In this document: piece after piece, positions 1 through 5,473 of the stretch
How positions within the stretch are numbered: the first letter of the stretch is position 1
Layout: each line of letters starts with the position of its first letter
NCBI GenBank assembly: GCA_902475515.1
Contig: CABSAB010000120.1
Location: 1 to 5,473 of the forward strand
Direction of reading: 5' to 3'
From: an uncultured Eubacteriales bacterium
Lineage (GTDB): Bacteria; Bacillota; Clostridia; Oscillospirales; Oscillospiraceae
Length of the DNA: 5,473 nt
Translations under genes and position numbers: made by a program
Notes under the pieces: model-generated
Told to the model about the DNA's origin: nothing
Databases searched by the model: none
Seen by the model: only the letters and a program-made list of their open reading frames with translations

Positions 1-176
1 CATTCTCCCTTGGGAACGCCGCCGCAAACCGCATCAAGGGCGACATTGACGAAAGCAGCTTTACCGCCACAGGCAGCAGCACATCTGGTGATATGGGCCA
101 TGTCATGTCCAACCTCAACCGGGTGCGCACCAGACAGACATACACTGACTTCTGCAGTGCCGGCGGCACGAACTGA
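1..176 (+). CDS. 3' end of an unidentified upstream gene (partial)
   Basis: This frame (first full codon at base 3) is open from the window edge to a TGA at 174-176 and gives about 57 C-terminal residues. They are Gly/Ser/Thr/Asn-rich and hydrophilic, with a lone Cys seven residues from the end (tail CSAGGTN). No domain is recognisable. The composition suits an extracellular protein, and the gene lies 14 bases upstream of the SLH protein gene on the same strand, so it is probably part of the same operon. The stop codon is followed almost at once by the AGGAGG ribosome binding site of the next gene, as expected for a real gene end. A pilin-like or other surface protein is possible, but nothing visible proves it. 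A second frame starting at base 10 is also open to 201, but it overlaps the next start and reads as a shadow. Confidence 0.7.
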   Translation, partial: FSLGNAAANRIKGDIDESSFTATGSSTSGDMGHVMSNLNRVRTRQTYTDFCSAGGTN

Positions 177-177
177 G

Positions 178-183
178 AGGAGG
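178..183 (+). promoter_or_regulatory. Ribosome binding site for the SLH protein gene
   Basis: A perfect AGGAGG lies 7 bases before the ATG at 191, just after the TGA of the upstream gene. It fixes the start of the SLH protein gene. Confidence 0.9.
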
Positions 184-190
184 GAGCCAA

Positions 191-2008
191 ATGCGTTTTA
201 AAAGCGTAAAAGCACTGCTGCTTAGCGGGGTCCTGCTGATCACCGGCGTAGCGGCAGGGGCAGCTACGAAACCTGCCGGCTCAGAAATCCGGTATGTGTT
301 CCAGCAGGATGCCGTACAGGAGTATATTCCAGAATTCCAGGGCACTTTGCAGGAGGTTCTGGAAGGTCCCAAGGTGGGCTATGTGATCGACGGCGAAGCC
401 ACAGCATCGGGCTATACCCTGACGATCGGGGTCAAGGGCCTCCGGGCCGTGTCCGGTCAGCTGGCGCTGCTGTACGATAACAAAAAACTGACATTGCAGG
501 GCGAAGGCGAGGACGCCTTCCACATGAGCACTGGGGTCACGCTGGCCCCGGACGCTCAGGTCCTGGATCAGACCTATACCTCCCAGGAAGACGGCAGCGT
601 GTTCTTTGCCTGGGCCAGCAGACCGCTGGAGGCCACGGCGCAGACACAGGTGATCGCAACATTGGACTTTACCGTGGCAAAAGACGCCGAGATCGACGCT
701 TCCACCTTCCGACTGTATCCCATGGATACGCTGGAGACCCGGTCCAATGACTTCCCACGGGAAGCATCCCTGCAGGGCAAGCGCGCAGGTGAGGCTGCTA
801 CAGACCTCTATCTCTGCATGAGCCCCTATCCCGCCATCGCCAACTGCGGGGTGGACTTTGCGTACGAAGGAGCCAAGACCGTATCTGCAGACAGCCAGGA
901 GGTCACCTTCCAGTGCCGGAACAATCTGGACCGGCCTCTGGTGGGGCTTCTGGAACTGAATGGGCAGACCCTTCTGGTGGATGGTGAAAGCACTGTGCGC
1001 CTGGCACCGGGCCAATATAGCTGGCGGATCCGCAGTGACGGATACGGTGCCTGGACAGATACTCTGGTGGTGGCGGATGCGCCCCAGACCATTCCCCTCA
1101 CCTTCCAGAACAACGCCTCCCTGGTGGAGGCCGCGGAGCCCACACTGGATATTACCTATTTGCCTCAGGACAGCGCCCAGCGCGTCACGGGGAATCTGAT
1201 CCTCCCGTCCCTGCTGGACGGCGAAGTGGCGGTCAGCTGGCAGAGCAGTGAGCCTGCCGTGATCACGCCGAAGGGTCTGGTATATACACCGGAAAAGAAC
1301 GGCGTGGAGGTCACCCTGACCGCCACCCTTTCCCGGGGCGACGCCAGCGCTACCAAGACCTTTACTGTATACGTTCCCTCTGAGGCGGAGTTGAACCCCA
1401 GCACGCCCAGCGTATCGGCTCCGACTGATACACAAGGCGGCACTGCGGCAAAAAAAGTATTTACCGACCTGGAGCAGTACACCTGGGCCAAGGATGCGAT
1501 CGACCACCTGGTGGCGGAAGGCGTGATCAAGGGTACCTCGGAGACAACCTTTACACCGGCAAGCAATGTGCGCAGGGGCGATTACATTCTGATGCTGATG
1601 CGTCTGCTGGAACTGGATACGCAGGAAACGGCAGAGCCCTTTGCCGATGTCCTGCCGGGCAGCTACTACTATGATGCCATTACAAAGGCCCGGGCGCTGG
1701 GCATTGCCGAGGGCATTGGCGATGACCGGTTTGCGCCGGAGGCCTCCATCACCCGGCAGGATATGGTCACGCTGACCGTCCGTGCGCTGGAGCACACGGA
1801 ATACCTCCAGGTGACGAATGTTGCCGACAGTCTCAACACATTCCTGGACAGCAGCAAGGTCTCCAGCTATGCGCAGGAGAGCATGCTCAAGGCCGTGGGA
1901 CAAAAGTGGATCATCGGCGACCAGAATCTGCTCAATCCGCTGGGCTTTACCACCCGGGCGGAGGCGGCGGTATTTGTAGAGCGCATTCTGAACGCCCACA
2001 ACGGGTGA
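191..2008 (+). CDS. SLH domain-anchored surface protein with cohesin-like domain
   Basis: A 605-residue exported protein, probably bound to the cell wall. Residues 1-24 form a Sec signal peptide (MRFKSVK, then a hydrophobic core, with likely cleavage after AGA). Residues about 60-205 look like a cohesin-type beta-sandwich, with alternating strands such as YTLTIGVKGL, GQLALLYDNKKLTL and QVIATLDFTV. Residues about 228-306 resemble a PEGA or carboxypeptidase-regulatory-like domain (LAPGQYSWRIRSDGYG). Residues about 309-395 match the atrophied bacterial Ig pattern (LPSLLDGEVAVSWQSSEPAV, then VTLTATLSRGDASATKTFTV). After a Pro/Ser/Thr linker come three SLH domains at about 423-470, 483-535 and 550-605. 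SLH domains typically bind pyruvylated secondary cell-wall polymer. The SLH binding-motif positions read RRGD, TRQD and TRAE, so the first two differ from the classical TRAE. The ATG at 191 is supported by a perfect AGGAGG. An SLH-plus-cohesin layout recalls cellulosome anchoring scaffoldins, but the cohesin assignment is by pattern only; SLH and signal peptide are firm. Confidence 0.95.
   Translation: MRFKSVKALLLSGVLLITGVAAGAATKPAGSEIRYVFQQDAVQEYIPEFQGTLQEVLEGPKVGYVIDGEATASGYTLTIGVKGLRAVSGQLALLYDNKKLTLQGEGEDAFHMSTGVTLAPDAQVLDQTYTSQEDGSVFFAWASRPLEATAQTQVIATLDFTVAKDAEIDASTFRLYPMDTLETRSNDFPREASLQGKRAGEAATDLYLCMSPYPAIANCGVDFAYEGAKTVSADSQEVTFQCRNNLDRPLVGLLELNGQTLLVDGESTVRLAPGQYSWRIRSDGYGAWTDTLVVADAPQTIPLTFQNNASLVEAAEPTLDITYLPQDSAQRVTGNLILPSLLDGEVAVSWQSSEPAVITPKGLVYTPEKNGVEVTLTATLSRGDASATKTFTVYVPSEAELNPSTPSVSAPTDTQGGTAAKKVFTDLEQYTWAKDAIDHLVAEGVIKGTSETTFTPASNVRRGDYILMLMRLLELDTQETAEPFADVLPGSYYYDAITKARALGIAEGIGDDRFAPEASITRQDMVTLTVRALEHTEYLQVTNVADSLNTFLDSSKVSSYAQESMLKAVGQKWIIGDQNLLNPLGFTTRAEAAVFVERILNAHNG
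368..805 (+). other. Cohesin-like domain of the SLH protein (approximate)
   Basis: Encodes residues about 60-205. The order of features follows cohesins and related carbohydrate-binding folds: a first strand with small and aliphatic residues (YTLTIGVKGL), a strand ending in a YD-type turn (LALLYDNKKL), a mid-domain strand where the protein shows aromatic and Ala residues (VFFAWAS), then IATLDFTVAKDAEI, equivalent to the conserved 'F-K-V' strand and loop. Boundaries are estimated by eye. A non-binding beta-sandwich adhesin module is the main alternative. Confidence 0.6.
1457..2005 (+). other. Three tandem SLH (S-layer homology) domains
   Basis: Encodes residues 423-605. Each copy has the family signature: an F-x-D opening (VFTDL, PFADV, TFLDS), a helix with A-I or a similar pair, a G-I/V-I/A-x-G turn (GVIKG, GIAEG, WIIGD), an F-x-P or L-N-P strand, and an R-containing motif before a hydrophobic helix (VRRGDY, ITRQDM, TTRAEA). 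Three C-terminal copies are the usual arrangement for wall anchoring. Confidence 0.93.
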
Positions 2009-2013
2009 GGTGA
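2007..2013 (+). promoter_or_regulatory. Ribosome binding site that favours a TTG start for the dockerin protein
   Basis: GAGGTGA is a seven-base perfect match to the extended Shine-Dalgarno consensus (AAGGAGGTGA). It overlaps the TGA of the SLH gene (2006-2008) and lies 5 bases before TTG at 2019. The in-frame GTG at 2010 lies inside this element and has no Shine-Dalgarno sequence of its own, so TTG is the better start. Confidence 0.7.
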
Positions 2014-2018
2014 AGCGT

Positions 2019-3275
2019 TTGAAAAAGCGAAGCATACAGCCTGTGCTGTTTCTGGCCCTGGCCCTGGTGCTGCTTCTGGCAGTCCGGGCCGCGGGCGCAG
2101 ACGAGGGAGCTGGGACGCAGACGTCCCAGACCTGCCGGTACTACTATCAGCTGGTCGAGCAAACTCCCGGCACAGGAAACTATTTCCTCTATGTGGAACG
2201 CACCCGGCAGGAGGGCACGCCCCTGCACACCGGGAGCTTGACGCTTGCGGTGGTGGGTACTGTCTCCTTTTCCCCCGCCGCGGGCGTCACCACAGCTCCC
2301 ATTGCCGGCACGGATGAATCCGGTTTTCTGCCGGCAGACAACCGAAGCTTTGTGAGTTTCTTCTGGTACTGGGAACCCGGTACGGATCTGGACAGCACCA
2401 ACGGCACCGGCTCTGCACTGGATGCCCGGCGGCAGCTGCTGGGAACGGTAACACTCCCGCCCACGCTGCCGCTGGAGCAGGTGGAGCTGCTGCCCTGGGT
2501 CCAGGCGCCGGAGGGGCAGAATGCACTGACCCTGTGGCAAAATGCCCAGGGGGCGCTTGCGGACGATTACTGGGAGATCCTGACCGCCGTTTGGCGGATG
2601 GAGGACCCCACGACCCCGGCCCAAGGCTATTATCAAGGCTTCTACGCCCTGCCGGATGCAGGCGGCACCACACCGGGAAGCACAGATCCCGAGCAGTCCC
2701 AACAGGCGGTGGATCTCACCGCAGGCTGGTATGGATTTATCCTGGGGAGCTATGACCCAAAGGAGCCCATCCATCTGCGCTTTTATAAGCTGGATGACCA
2801 GGGCGCCTATCCGACGGCGCCCTATGCCACTGCCGAAACAGAGGCTGCCTCTTCCGGCATCGGATACCGGCGTACGCATATCGACTTTAACACACTACAG
2901 ATCACCAATTCCGATGGCGCCATTTTAGATGGCGGCTTTCAAGAAGGGACCTATCAAATGGTGGTGGAAAAGGAATCCCATGTAACCGCCACCTTTTCCG
3001 GCCTGACGGTCACAAGCAGCGTGGTGTTCCCGGAGCTTACTGGTGTGACCGTGGTACTTCCCTGCGGCGATGTGGATGAGAACGGCCGCATTGGTCAAAA
3101 AGACCGGGCATTGCTGACACAGCCTGACCGCTACCGGAAAAGTGCTGTTGCAGATGCAAACGGCAAAACCCTGTACGATTTGGACGGCGATGGAAAAGTC
3201 AATCAGACGGACCTTTCCATCCTAACGGCGCCTGCCAACTACGGCAAGCGGGCCCTGACGTATAACTTTCACTGA
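2019..3275 (+). CDS. Secreted protein with C-terminal type I dockerin
   Basis: A 418-residue exported protein (numbered from TTG at 2019; a GTG start at 2010 would add three residues). Residues 1-27 are a signal peptide: MKKRS, a Leu/Ala-rich core and cleavage near AGA-DE. Residues about 36-190 form a beta-rich region that may be another divergent cohesin-like sandwich (GSLTLAVVGTVSFSP, SFFWYWEPG, QLLGTVTLPPTLPLEQVELL). Residues about 230-348 look like a carboxypeptidase-regulatory or transthyretin-like fold, often seen directly before dockerins in Clostridia (ILGSYDPKEPIHLRFYKLDD, GGFQEGTYQMVVEKESHVTA). Residues 350-410 are a type I dockerin with two calcium-binding loops. Dockerins bind cohesin modules in a calcium-dependent way. 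No catalytic domain is visible, so this is a structural or binding component. The mature protein has two Cys, at about 39 and 349, that could pair. The gene follows the SLH-cohesin-like gene with coupled translation, which suggests its product docks on that protein or on the next one. Confidence 0.93.
   Translation: MKKRSIQPVLFLALALVLLLAVRAAGADEGAGTQTSQTCRYYYQLVEQTPGTGNYFLYVERTRQEGTPLHTGSLTLAVVGTVSFSPAAGVTTAPIAGTDESGFLPADNRSFVSFFWYWEPGTDLDSTNGTGSALDARRQLLGTVTLPPTLPLEQVELLPWVQAPEGQNALTLWQNAQGALADDYWEILTAVWRMEDPTTPAQGYYQGFYALPDAGGTTPGSTDPEQSQQAVDLTAGWYGFILGSYDPKEPIHLRFYKLDDQGAYPTAPYATAETEAASSGIGYRRTHIDFNTLQITNSDGAILDGGFQEGTYQMVVEKESHVTATFSGLTVTSSVVFPELTGVTVVLPCGDVDENGRIGQKDRALLTQPDRYRKSAVADANGKTLYDLDGDGKVNQTDLSILTAPANYGKRALTYNFH
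3066..3248 (+). other. Type I dockerin domain with two calcium-binding repeats
   Basis: Two 25-residue repeats, encoded by 3066-3140 and 3174-3248, are separated by 11 residues. Repeat 1 begins GDVDENGRIGQKD and repeat 2 begins YDLDGDGKVNQTD. Calcium ligands are in place in both loops: D351, D353, N355, D362 and D387, D389, D391, D398 (TTG numbering). Both repeats end in L-T-x-P-x-x-Y-x-K. Ten of 25 positions are identical. The loop spacing (positions 1, 3, 5, 12) is that of type I dockerins. Confidence 0.93.
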
Positions 3276-3278
3276 TTT

Positions 3279-3283
3279 TGGAG
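3279..3283 (+). promoter_or_regulatory. Ribosome binding site for the 588-residue secreted protein
   Basis: TGGAG lies 9 bases before ATG at 3293. It supports that start over an upstream in-frame TTG at 3278, which overlaps this element and would place charged residues (MERRC) before the natural MKKQK signal peptide. Confidence 0.7.
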
Positions 3284-3292
3284 CGACGTTGT

Positions 3293-5059
3293 ATGAAAAA
3301 ACAAAAGATCCTGGCCATTGCATTGGCTGCTGTGCTGCTTCTGGCCTCTGTGCTGGGGGCAAGCGTACTGGCAGATAATAATGGTACCCCAGATAATAAT
3401 GCAGCGTCCTCGGGCGGCGGGGGCACCTACCCGGTGGTTCCCGAGGTAACAGTGAAGGGGGTCCAGGTAGATAATGAACACCTGGAGTTGGGCGTTAATG
3501 TCAGCGCAAAGAGCTTTCAGACATTGGGCCTGGTATTGTCCTATGATGCCACAGTGCTGGAACCGATCACATGGACGGAGAACGGCGAGGCCGTGGCGGT
3601 TCAGGGAAGCAGCTGGTCGGACCCCTCGGTGATCCCCACCAAGGGCGCCGATGGCCTTTCCGGCAAGCCGGCCCTGGCCTATGCGGAGTATACTGCGGGC
3701 ACAGACGGCACGGACACCCCCACCGGGCGGGCATTCTTGTATCTGGGTGCAGACGCACTGAAATACACGGACCTGACGGACACCCGTGTGGTGACCGTCC
3801 GCTTCCGCTATCGGGAGGGGAAAGACCAGAGCATGGTCACAATGCCAGGTTTGACAGGCTCCGGGGCCAGCGGCACCGGGGATACCATAGACTTTGCGCC
3901 GGACGGCGTGGCTCAGGAGGCCATTCCCGGATACCGGCTGCTGGTGACCACTGGCGGCGGGGATGACGGCACCCTCAGGAGCTGGGTCTATGGCGAGGAT
4001 TACAGCGATCTTTCCGCAACAGTGCCAAATCCCTATTCCGTAACCTTCGATCTGGGTCCCGGCCCAAGCGTGAACACGGGCACGGGCGGCGGCGGTGATT
4101 TCGCCATTACGTTCTTTGATTGGGATGGAAAAGTGATAGATGCCATTGCTGCGGACAAAAATGCTCAGAGCGCAAAGGATGCCTGGCAGAGCCAAAACTC
4201 CATTCAGGCAGTGCTTGGCAGCAAGCTCGGCTACACCTTCGAAGATTGGCTTTTGGTGAAGCAGACCGACGACGGACTCAAGTCCGAGCACGAGGACCTG
4301 ACCTCCCGTAAGACCTCCGAGCCCAATAACGCACCCCAGGATGTGGTGGACTTTACAAATCTGGAAGCCTATGCCGGAGCAAGCACGGGGTCCTACTCGG
4401 TGCTGGTCCAGGCGGCGTACCGGACCACAGGCGATGTCAACGGCGGCACCGGCGACAATGGCAGCCTGGGTGAAGATACGGCCCGCTATAAAATTCGGGA
4501 CATCTACTGTTACCAGTATGGCGCTGCGGATGCCGACAACGGCCAGTACGCCATCCGGGGCACTGTATCACGAGGCGATGCGCTCCGGGCAGATGTTCCC
4601 GTCCTGATGGCTCAGGTCTCCGTCTCCGCCGGCGGCAACAGCGCCCCGAAGCTGGTCACGGTCAAGGTGGATCTGGAGAACACCGATACCACCACTTTCG
4701 AGGTGGTCGTGCCCAAAGCAGCCGCCCAGGTGACCCTGCGTACCTTGGATACCTACGGCTATGCCGTGTGGACCACGTCCAGAGCACGAAGTCAGGACTC
4801 TAATGTGCTGAATGCCGACTTCGTAAAGGAAGGCGCCTTCAACAAACTTATGGATGAAGCGGTAAACGCCTATAAGGACGCCGGCCACGCCTGGGATGAA
4901 ACGGTCAACGCCCAGCTCTTTATCGATGCAGGCTACAGCCTGGTCAACACCAACAATGTGAGCAGCGCAGAGGCTGCGCTGTTGGCAAAGGTCACTGCCA
5001 TGGGCGGCACTGTGCTCAGCCGTGCTGACGCGGACAGCGCCCTTGCAGCCTACAAGTAA
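3293..5059 (+). CDS. Secreted modular protein with cohesin-like domain and Flg_new-type repeat
   Basis: A 588-residue exported protein numbered from ATG at 3293. Residues 1-27 are a signal peptide (MKKQK, hydrophobic core, SVLA cleavage site), followed by an Asn/Ser/Gly-rich linker ending in GGGG. Residues about 52-220 resemble a cohesin-type beta-sandwich (LELGVNVSAKSFQTLGLVLS, YDATVLEPITW, VVTVRFRYREG). A second Gly-rich linker (GPGPSVNTGTGGGG) leads to residues about 270-320, a divergent Listeria/Bacteroides repeat (Flg_new/InlB B-type) with the hallmarks ITFFDWDGKVID and GYTFEDW. Residues about 394-500 are another beta-rich region with no family I can name (YAIRGTVSRGDAL, TTTFEVVVPKAA, LDTYGYAVW). 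Residues 516-588 are predicted mostly helical and Ala-rich, also unassigned. There is no SLH domain, LPXTG motif or lipobox, so it must be released or held by partners. Secretion and modularity are clear; function is unknown, with adhesion or assembly on the surface most likely. Confidence 0.93.
   Translation: MKKQKILAIALAAVLLLASVLGASVLADNNGTPDNNAASSGGGGTYPVVPEVTVKGVQVDNEHLELGVNVSAKSFQTLGLVLSYDATVLEPITWTENGEAVAVQGSSWSDPSVIPTKGADGLSGKPALAYAEYTAGTDGTDTPTGRAFLYLGADALKYTDLTDTRVVTVRFRYREGKDQSMVTMPGLTGSGASGTGDTIDFAPDGVAQEAIPGYRLLVTTGGGDDGTLRSWVYGEDYSDLSATVPNPYSVTFDLGPGPSVNTGTGGGGDFAITFFDWDGKVIDAIAADKNAQSAKDAWQSQNSIQAVLGSKLGYTFEDWLLVKQTDDGLKSEHEDLTSRKTSEPNNAPQDVVDFTNLEAYAGASTGSYSVLVQAAYRTTGDVNGGTGDNGSLGEDTARYKIRDIYCYQYGAADADNGQYAIRGTVSRGDALRADVPVLMAQVSVSAGGNSAPKLVTVKVDLENTDTTTFEVVVPKAAAQVTLRTLDTYGYAVWTTSRARSQDSNVLNADFVKEGAFNKLMDEAVNAYKDAGHAWDETVNAQLFIDAGYSLVNTNNVSSAEAALLAKVTAMGGTVLSRADADSALAAYK
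3446..3952 (+). other. Cohesin-like domain of the 588-residue protein (approximate)
   Basis: Encodes residues about 52-220. It shows the cohesin-like order of a first strand pair (VTVKGVQVDNEHLELGVNV), a G-L-V-L-S-YD-x-x-V-L-E strand and turn (close to the classical YDPxVLE of cohesins), a mid-domain Tyr/Ala strand (ALAYAEY), and VVTVRFRY followed by a charged loop. It matches the cohesin pattern better than the equivalent region of the SLH protein does. Boundaries are estimated by eye. Confidence 0.65.
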
Positions 5060-5065
5060 AGGAGG
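5058..5065 (+). promoter_or_regulatory. Ribosome binding site for the last gene
   Basis: AAAGGAGG overlaps the TAA stop of the preceding gene (5057-5059) and lies 8 bases before ATG at 5074. This indicates cotranscription and probably coupled translation. Confidence 0.9.
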
Positions 5066-5073
5066 GGCTCCCT

Positions 5074-5473
5074 ATGAAAAAGCGTATATTGTCCCTCCTG
5101 CTGGTACTGTCCATAATGCTCAATCTGCTGCCGGGCTCCCCCGTAAAGGCAGGTGATCTGGACACGACCACTCCAGACGTGGATACTACCTATAACACAG
5201 AGCAGGGCGATCCGGTAAACGCGCTGGATTTCAAATCTGCCTATGTGCAAAACGCAGGGAAGACCGACAGCAGCCGGGGCACCGCTCAAAAGCTGGAGGT
5301 GGTCGTACGGCTCAAAAACATTAGCTCCACAAACCAGATCTATGCCATGGTTATGAAAGCCAGCCAGTTTAAGACCATCTTCCCCAACGGCCCCGCCGGC
5401 GCTAACCTTGCGGACTCCAACTATGCCAACCTTTCCGGCATGGACAGCACCTTCTATGGAATCAGCGCCCTTC
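5074..5473 (+). CDS. 5' end of a secreted protein (partial)
   Basis: An open frame from ATG at 5074 runs off the window after 133 codons. Residues 1-26 are a typical Sec signal peptide (MKKRILS, Leu-rich core, cleavage near VKA-GD). The mature start is Asp/Thr-rich (DLDTTTPDVDTTYNTEQGD), followed by a strand-like segment (KLEVVVRLKNISS) that could open another beta-sandwich like those of the preceding proteins, then an Asn/Gly/Ser-rich stretch. No family can be assigned from this fragment. The perfect ribosome binding site, the 14-base gap and the shared export signal place it in the same operon. Confidence 0.88.
   Translation, partial: MKKRILSLLLVLSIMLNLLPGSPVKAGDLDTTTPDVDTTYNTEQGDPVNALDFKSAYVQNAGKTDSSRGTAQKLEVVVRLKNISSTNQIYAMVMKASQFKTIFPNGPAGANLADSNYANLSGMDSTFYGISAL

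Noticed and set aside
281..2035. Long antisense open frame (584 codons) opposite the SLH gene
   Set aside because: It mirrors the SLH gene almost exactly, its translation is Gly/Arg/His/Cys-rich without domains, and the + strand has firm SLH domains, signal peptide and ribosome binding site. Long antisense frames are common in GC-rich genes.
1947..2879. Antisense open frame of 310 codons opposite the dockerin gene
   Set aside because: No recognisable domain, no plausible ribosome binding site noted, composition typical of a shadow, and it crosses two real genes.
3278..3295. Upstream TTG start for the 588-residue protein
   Set aside because: It overlaps the TGGAG ribosome binding site and would add MERRC before a normal signal peptide; ATG at 3293 has correct spacing.
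2067..3345. Shared 14-base string (gtgctgcttctggc) in the signal peptide regions of the dockerin and 588-residue protein genes
   Set aside because: It encodes the same Leu-rich signal peptide core with common codons; too short to be a recombination or regulatory repeat.
3269..4291. Antisense open frame of 340 codons opposite the 588-residue protein gene
   Set aside because: Low-complexity, Cys/His-rich shadow translation overlapping a well-supported secreted protein.
4430..4480. Dockerin-like stretch GDVNGGTGDNGSLGED in the 588-residue protein
   Set aside because: It begins like a dockerin calcium loop (GDVNG) but lacks Asp at loop position 5 and the following helix, and there is no second repeat; it is better read as an inter-domain linker.
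1..5473. Terminators, CRISPR arrays, tRNA genes, insertion sequences
   Set aside because: Intergenic gaps are at most about 17 bases and hold only ribosome binding sites; no hairpin plus T-run, direct repeat array or transposase was seen on either strand.

Overview
The window is one strand of a GC-rich, tightly packed operon in which every complete gene encodes a Sec-exported, multidomain surface protein. S-layer homology (SLH) domains, an atrophied bacterial Ig domain, a type I dockerin, cohesin-like beta-sandwiches and strong AGGAGG-type ribosome binding sites together point to a Gram-positive anaerobe of the Clostridia. A high-GC gut member of the Oscillospiraceae (Flavonifractor/Oscillibacter-like) would fit, but this is inference from gene style, not a species call.

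Layout, all on the + strand: (1) the 3' end of a gene of unknown function (ends at 176); (2) a 605-residue SLH-anchored protein with a cohesin-like domain (191-2008); (3) a 418-residue secreted protein ending in a two-loop type I dockerin (2019-3275, TTG start); (4) a 588-residue secreted protein with an N-terminal cohesin-like domain, a Listeria/Bacteroides-type repeat and an unassigned C-terminal part (3293-5059); (5) the 5' end of another secreted protein (from 5074, running off the window). Gaps between genes are about 10-17 bases, two ribosome binding sites overlap the preceding stop codon, and there is no room for internal terminators. The promoter and the end of the operon lie outside the window.

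Working model (inference): protein 2 is held on the cell wall by three SLH domains and displays a cohesin-like module. Protein 3 carries a dockerin, the classical calcium-dependent partner of cohesins. Protein 4 offers a second cohesin-like module without a visible anchor. The operon could therefore encode a small cell-surface assembly built on cohesin-dockerin logic but with no recognisable glycoside hydrolase, unlike a cellulosome. No stretch over 300 bases lacks a gene. No RNA gene, CRISPR array, insertion sequence or terminator was seen.
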